From: Chloroflexota bacterium
GTDB lineage: Bacteria > Chloroflexota > Ktedonobacteria > Ktedonobacterales > Ktedonobacteraceae
Direction: 5' to 3'
Length of the DNA: 7,668 bases
Assembly (NCBI GenBank): GCA_902810755.1
Contig: CADDYT010000218.1
Location: forward strand, 1-7,668
This document shows, piece by piece, positions 1 through 5,483 of this stretch. The stretch's first letter is position 1. Each line of letters opens with the position of its first letter. Under the pieces are notes generated by a model, which saw only the letters and a list, made by a program, of their open reading frames with translations, was not told where the DNA came from and did not search any database. The position numbers and the translations under genes were made by a program.

Positions 1-37
1 GGCCACCCCTGGCGGGTGGCCTGCGGGCGCGTGGCCC
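1..37. repeat. GC-rich repeat unit, copy 1
   Basis: This 37-base unit recurs at 88-124 with only three differences (unit positions 16, 24 and 25), giving a period of 87 bases. It contains a perfect hairpin: GGCCACCC at 1-8 pairs with GGGTGGCC at 14-21 around a five-base loop. It lies at the window edge, so more copies may lie to the left. No coding frame or known element name could be assigned. It resembles intergenic palindromic repeats in general form only. Confidence 0.8.
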
Positions 38-93
38 TACTCTACACGACAGTTTCCCAGGCTGCACGACTGTCTCGCGTATAGTAGGGCCAC
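31..93. repeat. long imperfect inverted repeat between the two repeat units
   Basis: GTGGCCCTACT at 31-41 is exactly complementary to AGTAGGGCCAC at 83-93. The pairing continues imperfectly inward (CTACACGA against TCGCGTAT, then CAGT against ACTG), so the spacer between the two repeat units could fold into a single long hairpin. There is no following T-run on either strand, so it is not a standard intrinsic terminator. Confidence 0.65.
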
Positions 94-124
94 CCCTGGC
101 GGCTGGCCTGTTGGCGCGTGGCCC
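88..124. repeat. GC-rich repeat unit, copy 2
   Basis: This is the second copy of the 37-base unit at 1-37, matching at 34 of 37 positions. One change weakens the internal hairpin: GGCCACCC now faces GGCTGGCC, leaving one mismatched pair. Both copies end in the same GGCGCGTGGCCC. The left end also forms the right arm of a longer inverted repeat with bases 31-41, so two foldings compete. Confidence 0.8.
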
Positions 125-137
125 GCGGAGTGTGCGT

Positions 138-156
138 GGCCTGTCGGTAACAGGCC
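138..156. repeat. short perfect hairpin GGCCTGT/ACAGGCC
   Basis: GGCCTGT at 138-144 pairs perfectly with ACAGGCC at 150-156 around a five-base loop. After an internal bulge, GTGT at 130-133 can also pair with ACAC at 160-163. A short TTTT follows at about 168, so on the plus strand it could act as a weak terminator for something left of the window. It is equally likely to be part of the GTGGCC-rich repeat cluster. Confidence 0.5.
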
Positions 157-222
157 CGGACACGTGGTTTTGTGTGCGGGAAAACCATTCGGGCATAAAC
201 CTGTACGCATCTGTGTTATCTA

Positions 223-231
223 TGGTAGAAT
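223..231 (+). promoter_or_regulatory. possible extended -10 promoter upstream of rpmE
   Basis: TG-G-TAGAAT at 223-231 fits the extended -10 form (TGn followed by a near-consensus -10). No good -35 is seen 16-18 bases upstream. It would be a secondary promoter lying before the better one at 279-307, giving a leader of roughly 120 bases. Confidence 0.3.
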
Positions 232-278
232 AGTGGGCGATAGTGCGAGGAGCAGGAAGTATAGTCGGGTCTGGCGTC

Positions 279-307
279 TTGACGTAGCGCCGCTATCCAT
301 GTACAAT
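279..307 (+). promoter_or_regulatory. sigma70-type promoter of rpmE
   Basis: TTGACG at 279-284 and TACAAT at 302-307 are each one base from consensus and are separated by exactly 17 bases. The expected start of transcription is near 314, giving a leader of about 42 bases before the rpmE ATG at 356, with GGGAGA at 345-350 as the ribosome binding site. This is the strongest promoter visible in the window. Confidence 0.75.
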
Positions 308-355
308 GTTCACGGCTCATTACCTGCGATACATCTTGTCTTTTGGGAGAAACAA

Positions 356-565
356 ATGAAAAAGGGAATTCATCCAAATTATGTGGAGTCCACAGTGGTT
401 TGCGCCTGTGGCAATAGCTTTAAGACATTGAGCATTAAACCTGTGCTGAAGGTTGATGTATGCTCGAAATGCCATCCGTTCTTCACCGGCCAGCAGCGCA
501 TCCTGGACGCAGCCGGGCGTGTTGAGCGTTTCCGCAAACGCTTCAATCTGAAGGAAGAGGCGTAG
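356..565 (+). CDS. rpmE: 50S ribosomal protein L31, zinc-binding form
   Basis: This encodes 69 residues of ribosomal protein L31, a component of the large subunit that bridges to the small-subunit head. The start MKKGIHPNY is the family's classic N terminus. Cysteines 16, 18, 36 and 39 (CAC, then [11 protein letters not shown]) form the four-cysteine zinc site of the C+ type. The [11 protein letters not shown] segment near the end is also typical. The reading frame stays open upstream to 164, but the ATG at 356 has a ribosome binding site (GGGAGA, five bases away) and matches family length, so the longer form is rejected. It has its own promoter (279-307) and a terminator just after (588-630), so it is probably transcribed alone for the most part. 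Because the zinc ligands are intact, there is no sign that this is the zinc-starvation paralogue. Confidence 0.97.
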   Translation: MKKGIHPNYVESTVVCACGNSFKTLSIKPVLKVDVCSKCHPFFTGQQRILDAAGRVERFRKRFNLKEEA

Positions 566-587
566 GCAGCAGCCTGAACAACAAACG

Positions 588-630
588 AGGGATAAAGGGG
601 GCAAGACCATTTCCTTTGTCCCTTTTTGTT
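588..630 (+). terminator. intrinsic terminator after rpmE
   Basis: AGGGATAAAGG at 588-598 pairs with CCTTTGTCCCT at 613-623 (11 pairs, one of them G-U) around a 14-base loop. It is followed by TTTT and TGTT. It begins 22 bases after the rpmE stop codon. The T-run overlaps the most upstream possible TTG start of the next gene (626), which argues against that start. Confidence 0.8.
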
Positions 631-655
631 ATGGGAAAAACGAGCGCAGGCAGGG

Positions 656-662
656 AAGAAGG
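656..662 (+). promoter_or_regulatory. ribosome binding site that decides the glycosyltransferase start
   Basis: AAGAAGG at 656-662 lies five bases before the TTG at 668. The alternative TTG at 626 has only a pyrimidine-rich terminator tail upstream and no Shine-Dalgarno match. No in-frame ATG exists before the conserved N-terminal motif. Confidence 0.6.
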
Positions 663-667
663 TTGAG

Positions 668-2026
668 TTGAGCGAGACGGAGACGCCACAACGCACGATA
701 TTGTTCCTGATTGCCGATACGGGCGCCGGACATCGTAGCGCCGCCAATGCCATTCGCAACGCCATTCTCTTGCTCACTGAGCGAGCCGCATGGCAGAAGC
801 AACAGGAGGCCGCGCAGGGAGAGGCAGTGCAGCTACCAGCACTCCCTGCGTATCGTATTGAGATTGTCGATGTGTTCGAGGAGTACAGTCGTTTCCCCCT
901 GCGCGAAGCGGTGAAACTCTACGGCCCGGCCATTCGCTATAACCCGCGTCTCTACGGGCGTTTTTTTCATATCAGCAATCAAGTGCGCCGGGTGGAAGCG
1001 GCCAAAACGCTGGCCTCCCCGCTGATTCACAGTGGGCTAATGCGGCTGATCACAACGGTGAAGCCGGATGTGATCGTCTCCATTCACCCGATGCTCAACC
1101 ATGTTACCATCAGCGCGCTGAAAGACCTGGGAATACATATTCCGTTTGTCACCGTCGTGACCGACCTTGTCAGCGTCCACCATGCCTGGTTCGCGCCGGG
1201 AGCGGATGCCTATATTGTGCCAACCGAGGCAGCGAAACAACTCTACCTGGCCAGAGGACTGGAACCGGAGCGAGTCCATCTGCTCGGTATGCCAATTGAT
1301 CCCAGGTTCTCGCAACCGATAGGAAGCAAGGAAGCGTTGCAGCGCAAGCTGGAACTGGAACCGGGATTACCCGTCGTCTTGCTGATGGGTGGCGGCGAAG
1401 GCTCTGGCGGCCTGCAAGCTTCAGTACGTGCCATTTCTCAGGCGCGGCTGCCCGTGCAACTGCTGGTGGTCACGGGGCGTAATCGCCGCCTCTACGCGCG
1501 CCTGCAAAGCGCGCGCTCCAGCCTGCATGTTCCGGCAAAAATATTCGGTTTTGTCAATAATATGCCCGAATTGATGCGCGCCGCCGATGTGATCGTCACA
1601 AAAGCGGGGCCAGGTACTATTTGCGAGGCGCTGGCCTGCGGCCTGCCTATCATCTTGAGCGGCTACGTGCCGGGACAGGAAGAGGGTAATGTCGATTTCG
1701 TTGTGCAACATGACGTGGGCGTGCTGGCGGAAGACGGGCTGGCGCTGATCAACGCGCTGCGCAAACTGGTGAAGCCGGGATCGGCGGTGCTGCGCCGTCA
1801 ACTCGAAAACGCACAGCGCATCCGCAAACCAGAAGCATCTTTTGCCATTGCTCGCTGCATTCTCAGCTTTCTGCCCGCACCGGGGCAGCCGGGCATCTGG
1901 CAAAACACCCACCAGCAGCAGCCGCACCGCCGCTTGATGCTCAATCCTCTGCGCGTGACAGCGCGAGTCTTCGCCCGACGCACAAACAGGCAACGCCTGC
2001 CGCGCGTGAAGCGCATCATCCCCTGA
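668..2026 (+). CDS. GT28-family glycosyltransferase, MGDG-synthase / diacylglycerol glycosyltransferase type
   Basis: From the TTG at 668 this gives 452 residues. The N-terminal domain carries ILFLIADTGAGHRSAANAI (glycine/histidine loop at residues 18-22), HPMLNH from 140 and TDLVSVHHAWF at 165-175, typical of the MGDG-synthase N-terminal domain. The C-terminal GT28 domain has GGGEGSGG at 241-248, KAGPGTICEALACG from 312 and GQEEGN at 336-341, which bind the nucleotide sugar in this family. Known members transfer glucose or galactose to diacylglycerol at the cytoplasmic membrane face. The exact sugar and acceptor cannot be read from sequence, and a MurG-like role is less likely. Two oddities stand out: a Gln/Ala-rich insertion after the first helix (roughly residues 40-62) and a C-terminal tail of about 45 residues rich in arginine. 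The gene follows the rpmE terminator, and no clear promoter of its own was found, so it may rely on read-through. Confidence 0.88.
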   Translation: MSETETPQRTILFLIADTGAGHRSAANAIRNAILLLTERAAWQKQQEAAQGEAVQLPALPAYRIEIVDVFEEYSRFPLREAVKLYGPAIRYNPRLYGRFFHISNQVRRVEAAKTLASPLIHSGLMRLITTVKPDVIVSIHPMLNHVTISALKDLGIHIPFVTVVTDLVSVHHAWFAPGADAYIVPTEAAKQLYLARGLEPERVHLLGMPIDPRFSQPIGSKEALQRKLELEPGLPVVLLMGGGEGSGGLQASVRAISQARLPVQLLVVTGRNRRLYARLQSARSSLHVPAKIFGFVNNMPELMRAADVIVTKAGPGTICEALACGLPIILSGYVPGQEEGNVDFVVQHDVGVLAEDGLALINALRKLVKPGSAVLRRQLENAQRIRKPEASFAIARCILSFLPAPGQPGIWQNTHQQQPHRRLMLNPLRVTARVFARRTNRQRLPRVKRIIP

Positions 2027-2033
2027 CGCATCA

Positions 2034-2057
2034 GGAAAGGCAGGTCGCTACCTTTCC
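2034..2057 (+). other. hairpin just after the glycosyltransferase stop
   Basis: GGAAAGG at 2034-2040 pairs perfectly with CCTTTCC at 2051-2057 around a ten-base loop. A smaller alternative, AGGT-CGCT-ACCT at 2042-2053, competes with it. No T-run follows, so it may be an mRNA 3'-end stabiliser or a weak attenuator between the two genes rather than a standard terminator. Confidence 0.4.
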
Positions 2058-2071
2058 GCATGCCGGGGCCT

Positions 2072-2100
2072 TTGAAAGAATAATGGAAGCAATGTATACG
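2072..2100 (+). promoter_or_regulatory. sigma70-type promoter of the dual-specificity phosphatase gene
   Basis: TTGAAA at 2072-2077 and TATACG at 2095-2100 are spaced by 17 bases. Transcription would begin near 2107, about 18 bases before the ATG at 2125, with AAGGA at 2109-2113 as a possible but rather distant ribosome binding site. The phosphatase could therefore be expressed apart from the upstream glycosyltransferase. Confidence 0.55.
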
Positions 2101-2124
2101 ACAGAGAAAAGGATATAAGCAGAA

Positions 2125-2871
2125 ATGACTTCTGATCCAATGGTTACGCCATCTTCTTCCGATAATACCACCCCTGAAACCACCCCGGTGGTTGAAGTCG
2201 TCGAACCGGGGGGCGAGCTTGTGGCAGTGCAGCAGCCGGGCAGCGAGGCAAGCATTGCCCCGGCGCGGCAGGCTCGCTTCTCTGGTTCGCGCTGGTTCTT
2301 CGGCGGCATCGTGCGCCTGCTCTACCGCTCCTGGACGCAGGTAGCGGCGCGCGCGTTTCCCGAAAACTCGCAGACGGAACGCCTTGCCAGAACGCTGCAT
2401 ATTCCCCTGCCCGACCAGTTGAATATGAGCTGGATCACCGATCACCTGGCAGTCGGCGGGCGCATTCACCCGAAAGATATTCCTTCCCTGGAACTGCTGG
2501 GCATCACTGCCGTTGTCGATACGCGCGCCGAGTATCGCGACGAAGCGGCGCTGATGGAGCAGGCGCACATCCAGCTTCTCTTGCTGCCCACACGCGATAC
2601 TTTCCCGCTGACGGTAGAACAACTCTTCACCGGCTCGCAGTGGGTGCAGGAACACATGCAGCAGGGAGGGCGTGTCTTGATCCATTGTGAACACGGCGTC
2701 GGACGCAGCGTGCTGCTGACGGCTGCTGTCCTTGTCTACGGGGGCATGTCGGCGCATGACGCGCTGCAACTGGTGCAGAAGAAACGCTGGCAGGCTTCGC
2801 CCAATCACAGGCAGGTGGCGCGGCTGAGAGAATTTGAAGCAGAGGTCGCGGCGCGACGGTTAAGGGCGTAG
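2125..2871 (+). CDS. dual-specificity (HCX5R) phosphatase family protein with disordered N-terminal extension
   Basis: This 248-residue protein has the signature of cysteine-dependent phosphatases: His187-Cys188-Glu-His-Gly-Val-Gly-Arg194-Ser195, with Cys188 the nucleophile and Arg194 the phosphate-binding residue. Asp158 in LPTRD, 30 residues upstream, is well placed as general acid. The catalytic domain runs from about residue 100 (SWITDHLAVGG) to the end. The first 50 residues are rich in Thr, Pro, Glu and Val and look disordered. Residues 56-78 contain an aromatic and basic segment (RWFFGGIVRLLYRSW) that could form an amphipathic membrane-binding helix. Members of this superfamily act on phospho-tyrosine/serine/threonine or on phospholipids such as phosphatidylglycerophosphate (PTPMT1 type). 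The substrate is not determined here. It lies 98 bases after a lipid-type glycosyltransferase, and its 3' end overlaps the opposing HAD gene by 67 bases. Confidence 0.88.
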   Translation: MTSDPMVTPSSSDNTTPETTPVVEVVEPGGELVAVQQPGSEASIAPARQARFSGSRWFFGGIVRLLYRSWTQVAARAFPENSQTERLARTLHIPLPDQLNMSWITDHLAVGGRIHPKDIPSLELLGITAVVDTRAEYRDEAALMEQAHIQLLLLPTRDTFPLTVEQLFTGSQWVQEHMQQGGRVLIHCEHGVGRSVLLTAAVLVYGGMSAHDALQLVQKKRWQASPNHRQVARLREFEAEVAARRLRA

Positions 2872-3710
2872 CGTTCGATCGCCAGAGCCGCGCCGTCCTC
2901 AGCATTGGTGGCGGTGACAACACGGGCGGCAGCTTTTACGGCTGCGGGTGCCTGGCCCATCGCCACCCCCAGACCGGCGGCGCGCAGCATCTCGATATCG
3001 TTATTGTTATCCCCAATCGCCATCACCTGTTCCAGCGATAGACGCAATTGCCGCGCCAGCGTGAGCATGCCGCTGGCCTTTGAGCAGCCTGCCTCCATAA
3101 TCGCCAGTTCTCCACAGCCATAATTTCCGCGCTCAATGATATTCCAGGAACAGTCAAGCGCGGAGAGCGCGGGTACCAGCGGCAACAGTTCCTCCTGAGC
3201 AGCAAAACCTACCACTCGTAAAGGAGCCGCCTGCTCGCTACAGAGGGCGTCGTGTGGGAAGCGGCGCAACTGTTCAGGGTAAGCGGTAAGGTAGGGAGCC
3301 AGCCAGCGGCCATCGTGGGCTTCGGGACCAATCCATATCTCCTCTACCAGCCCTTGCAGGGGATGAATCACCGGCTGGATATGATGGTTCAGCAGCAGTT
3401 CCACCGCCTGGCGAGCGATGGCCGGGCGCAACGGCTGCGCGTGCAGCAGCCTTCCCTCCGGGTGCCAGACCACAAGGCTTCCATCATAGAGGATCAACGG
3501 GTTCACCAGCCCCAGTTCGTCAGCAATGGCGGCACTGTTGCCGTAGCGGCGCGCCGTTGCAAGGCTCACCACGATGCCCGCCTCCTGCGCCGCCTGCACC
3601 GCCGCCTTCGTGCGCGGCGTAATCACCCCCTCAGAATTGAGCAGGGTGCCATCGATATCAATAATGATCAGTTTGATTTCCGGGAATAATTCTCTATTAG
3701 TTTTTTCCAT
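2805..3710 (-). CDS. Cof-type HAD-superfamily hydrolase (class IIB cap)
   Basis: This 301-residue protein shows all four HAD motifs. Motif I is DIDGTLLNS with nucleophile Asp18 and Asp20. Motif II is SLATAR with Thr52. Motif III is Lys211 in AGCSKASGM. Motif IV is GDNNNDIEML with Asp234 and Asp238. The roughly 130-residue insertion between motifs II and III is the C2B cap of the Cof/YidA-type sugar-phosphate and cofactor phosphatases, which are cytosolic, Mg2+-dependent and often broad in substrate. The ATG at 3710 has GGAAGAG six bases upstream. The frame extends to 3785, but the extra residues are unlike the family, and an internal hairpin and promoter lie there. The last 20 or so residues (after ALAIERYAL) are encoded opposite the phosphatase gene's 3' end and are probably a non-conserved tail. 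The usual Asn in the LxNGxxV segment is Asp here (YDGSLV, Asp76). Confidence 0.92.
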   Translation of the reverse strand: MEKTNRELFPEIKLIIIDIDGTLLNSEGVITPRTKAAVQAAQEAGIVVSLATARRYGNSAAIADELGLVNPLILYDGSLVVWHPEGRLLHAQPLRPAIARQAVELLLNHHIQPVIHPLQGLVEEIWIGPEAHDGRWLAPYLTAYPEQLRRFPHDALCSEQAAPLRVVGFAAQEELLPLVPALSALDCSWNIIERGNYGCGELAIMEAGCSKASGMLTLARQLRLSLEQVMAIGDNNNDIEMLRAAGLGVAMGQAPAAVKAAARVVTATNAEDGAALAIERYALNRRAATSASNSLSRATCL

Positions 3711-3749
3711 ATGACACTCTTCCAGATTCAGTCTGTTTTGCAACGAGAA

Positions 3750-3784
3750 TGCGACGGGCAGGAACAAGGCCCTCGCCCGTCGCA
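3750..3784 (-). promoter_or_regulatory. strong hairpin in the 5' leader of the HAD gene
   Basis: TGCGACGGGC at 3750-3759 pairs perfectly with GCCCGTCGCA at 3775-3784 (ten pairs, mostly G-C) around a 15-base loop. It lies between a TATAAT box and the HAD start codon, so it would be near the 5' end of that mRNA. No T-run follows on the minus strand. On the plus strand CATTTT follows, so a weak terminator in that direction cannot be excluded. It matches no riboswitch I can recognise. Confidence 0.6.
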
Positions 3785-3799
3785 CATTTTCTCACCTTT

Positions 3800-3805
3800 A
3801 TTATA
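3800..3805 (-). promoter_or_regulatory. possible -10 element of the HAD gene
   Basis: The minus strand reads TATAAT here, a perfect -10. The bases 17-18 upstream (TCGGGC / TTCGGG) are a poor -35, so the promoter call rests on the -10 alone. If it is used, transcription starts near 3793 and the leader is about 83 bases, including the hairpin at 3750-3784. Confidence 0.45.
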
Positions 3806-3878
3806 CTCTCTCAGGCAACAGGCCCGAAAGGATGGGTGGCTGTCTCGCTACTGCCGTACCTTCTGTCTCCGCCGGAAA

Positions 3879-5033
3879 CTAGACCGTACCGGCAGGAATC
3901 TCGTCGAGATTGAGGCCAAAGACCTCCGTACACCAGGCATTTCCTGAGCTGTCCACCATCAACCCATCATGTGGATGCGCCGAGGTATTGGTCAATGTCA
4001 GCGTCTTAGTCGCCTTTGTTGTGGGGTTATAGTAACCTACGCGCGCGGTGAGGGAGTCATCAAACCAGACTTTCCCCGTACTATCGACGGTGATACCAGA
4101 GATATGGACACCATTACAGCCTGATCCACACACTCCGTTGGAAACATTCACCGGTATGAACTTTTTGGTCGTCGGGCTATATTTCACAATATAGCCTGAG
4201 AAGGCGGCGCTAAACCAGACATTGCCCTTGCTATCAACAGTAATCATATGGCCCTGAACAATGCCCAGCGAGCTGAGCGAGCTAAACGAAATCTCTTTAA
4301 TCGTCACTGTGCCACTGGTCGTGGGTAAGAAGGTGGCGATGTTCGGCAGACCATTCTCCGCAACCCAGATTTTGCCATTGGAAGAGAGCGTGATGCCATA
4401 AGGAGTGGGTTTGCTGGCAGCCGAAGGAAGCTTCGTCTCGACAAAAGTCGCGGTTGCCGGGTTGAAGAAGCCAATCTGGTTCGCGCTGTACTCAGTAAAC
4501 CAGAGATTGCCGTTTTTATCAAAGACCAGGTCGTAAGGAACGGCATTGGCGGTCGGCACCGTCCACTGATGCCAGGTAGGGGTGCTGCCGGGAATCAGCT
4601 CTCCGATGGCATTGGTCGTCGGCTCGGTGAACCAGATATTCCCACTGGCATCCAGAGCAAGGAAGACGGGGCTGGAATATCCTGCTGGCTCTGTGTAATT
4701 TTTGAGTAACGTATCGGTGCTTGAATATTTGCCAATAACGGACGGGAAAGCATTCGGGCAGGTTGGCGAGGCATCGCAGCCCGGCTCGGCCACCCAGACA
4801 TGCCCCTTCGAGTCCTTCACAACGCCCCACGGGTTGGTCTGCGTGGGGGCCTGAATCACGCCTGTCGCGTGGGCCGCAACCATCACCCCGGCGCCAATGA
4901 CAATACTGCCAATGAGGGCTGCCAGCACTAAAAGGAAGCGTTTACCGCTCCCCAGATGCTTCGCGGCTCCGCGTGGGGCTGCGGTCGCCGCCAGGGAAGT
5001 ATTCATTCTACTCCGATTCTTGTCTTCTTTCAT
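3879..5033 (-). CDS. membrane-anchored seven-bladed beta-propeller, virginiamycin B lyase (Vgb)/streptogramin-lyase-like
   Basis: From the ATG at 5033 this is 384 residues. A short basic N terminus precedes one hydrophobic segment (about residues 33-54, FLLVLAALIGSIVIG onward), so the rest is predicted to be outside the membrane. The body holds seven copies of a blade motif of the form D-x-x-G-N/K-hydrophobic-W-F/V: SKGHVWVAE, ASGNIWFTE, KNGNLWFTE, SNGKIWVAE, SKGNVWFSA, STGKVWFDD and SSGNAWCTE. This matches the Vgb/SMP-30-like propeller class. Vgb itself linearises streptogramin B antibiotics, but most proteins with this fold have other or unknown roles, and I cannot confirm the catalytic residues. 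Cysteine pairs (GCDASPTC in blade 1, CGSGC before blade 6) suggest disulphides. The ATG at 5048 lacks a ribosome binding site, the one at 5033 has GGAG nine bases upstream, and the one at 5006 is also possible. Confidence 0.85.
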   Translation of the reverse strand: MKEDKNRSRMNTSLAATAAPRGAAKHLGSGKRFLLVLAALIGSIVIGAGVMVAAHATGVIQAPTQTNPWGVVKDSKGHVWVAEPGCDASPTCPNAFPSVIGKYSSTDTLLKNYTEPAGYSSPVFLALDASGNIWFTEPTTNAIGELIPGSTPTWHQWTVPTANAVPYDLVFDKNGNLWFTEYSANQIGFFNPATATFVETKLPSAASKPTPYGITLSSNGKIWVAENGLPNIATFLPTTSGTVTIKEISFSSLSSLGIVQGHMITVDSKGNVWFSAAFSGYIVKYSPTTKKFIPVNVSNGVCGSGCNGVHISGITVDSTGKVWFDDSLTARVGYYNPTTKATKTLTLTNTSAHPHDGLMVDSSGNAWCTEVFGLNLDEIPAGTV

Positions 5034-5042
5034 CTTTTTTCG

Positions 5043-5046
5043 CTCC
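5043..5046 (-). promoter_or_regulatory. ribosome binding site that decides the propeller gene start
   Basis: The minus strand reads GGAG here, nine bases before the ATG at 5033. The more upstream ATG at 5048 overlaps this site and has no Shine-Dalgarno match. A second GGAG at 5011-5014 lies only four bases before the ATG at 5006, which is tighter than usual. Confidence 0.5.
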
Positions 5047-5058
5047 ATCGCAATTACC

Positions 5059-5077
5059 GGGAAATTGTCGATTTCCC
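5059..5077. promoter_or_regulatory. inverted repeat upstream of the propeller gene
   Basis: GGGAAAT at 5059-5065 and ATTTCCC at 5071-5077 are perfect complements around five bases. The site ends 25 bases before the preferred start at 5033. It could be an operator dyad or a leader hairpin that controls access to the ribosome binding site at 5043-5046. No matching regulator is encoded nearby. Confidence 0.4.
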
Positions 5078-5451
5078 ATCTGAAAAACCCATCAGACAGC
5101 CAGACACATCCCCATCATGCCTGAATGCTTCGTACAGGGCAAGATGCAATAGTATCAAGAATGTGACCCATTCGTCTCATCAATTTATCAAGAGAAGATT
5201 ACCTGCAAAAGAAGGGCAAAACATGGAGCGCAAGTAGAAAATCTCTGCGATGCCGCCGACTCCCTTGCGAACAGTTGAGGAGCTAAGATGAACTGGTAGA
5301 TGCCCACTCCCGGCTGATACCTGAAGCCATTCGAGCGACCTTCGCCATGGAGGCCAGCTACTCAATTGCCTGACTGTTATTACCCGCACAGTACACGTAT
5401 TCGTTCGCCAGATAACTGAAATTAGAGAACAGCAGCAATATCTTTTTTAAC

Positions 5452-5483
5452 CAGTTCCAATCCATACCTTAATGCTGGAACTG
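5452..5483 (-). other. inverted repeat downstream of the metallo-hydrolase gene
   Basis: CAGTTCCA at 5452-5459 pairs with TGGAACTG at 5476-5483 around a 16-base loop, starting about 20 bases after the metallo-hydrolase stop codon. On the minus strand it is followed by GTTAAAAAAG rather than a T-run, so it is at best an mRNA 3'-end structure. It does not fit a standard intrinsic terminator. Confidence 0.35.

Noticed and set aside
1..160. CRISPR array
   Set aside because: Only two copies of the repeat unit are present; the 50-base spacer is longer than usual and is complementary to the repeats, and no cas gene is nearby.
164..355. 64-residue N-terminal extension of L31
   Set aside because: The family begins at MKKGIHP, and a promoter and ribosome binding site lie within the extension.
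1421..1993. 190-codon open frame on the minus strand
   Set aside because: It is antisense to the conserved GT28 domain; high GC content keeps opposite frames open.
1798..2808. 336-codon open frame on the minus strand
   Set aside because: It lies opposite the glycosyltransferase 3' end and most of the phosphatase gene, both of which have unmistakable family motifs. Its translation is Arg/His/Gln-rich and shows no recognisable motif.
3711..3785. 25-residue N-terminal extension of the HAD protein
   Set aside because: It would cross the strong leader hairpin, and the ATG at 3710 has a well-spaced GGAAGAG site and gives a normal family N terminus.
3871..3893. GCCGG/CCGGC inverted repeat spanning the propeller stop codon as a terminator
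   Set aside because: Only five pairs, a long loop, and no U-run on the minus strand.
5180..5389. 69-codon minus-strand frame in the intergenic gap
   Set aside because: No ribosome binding site, no recognisable motif, and random-looking composition.
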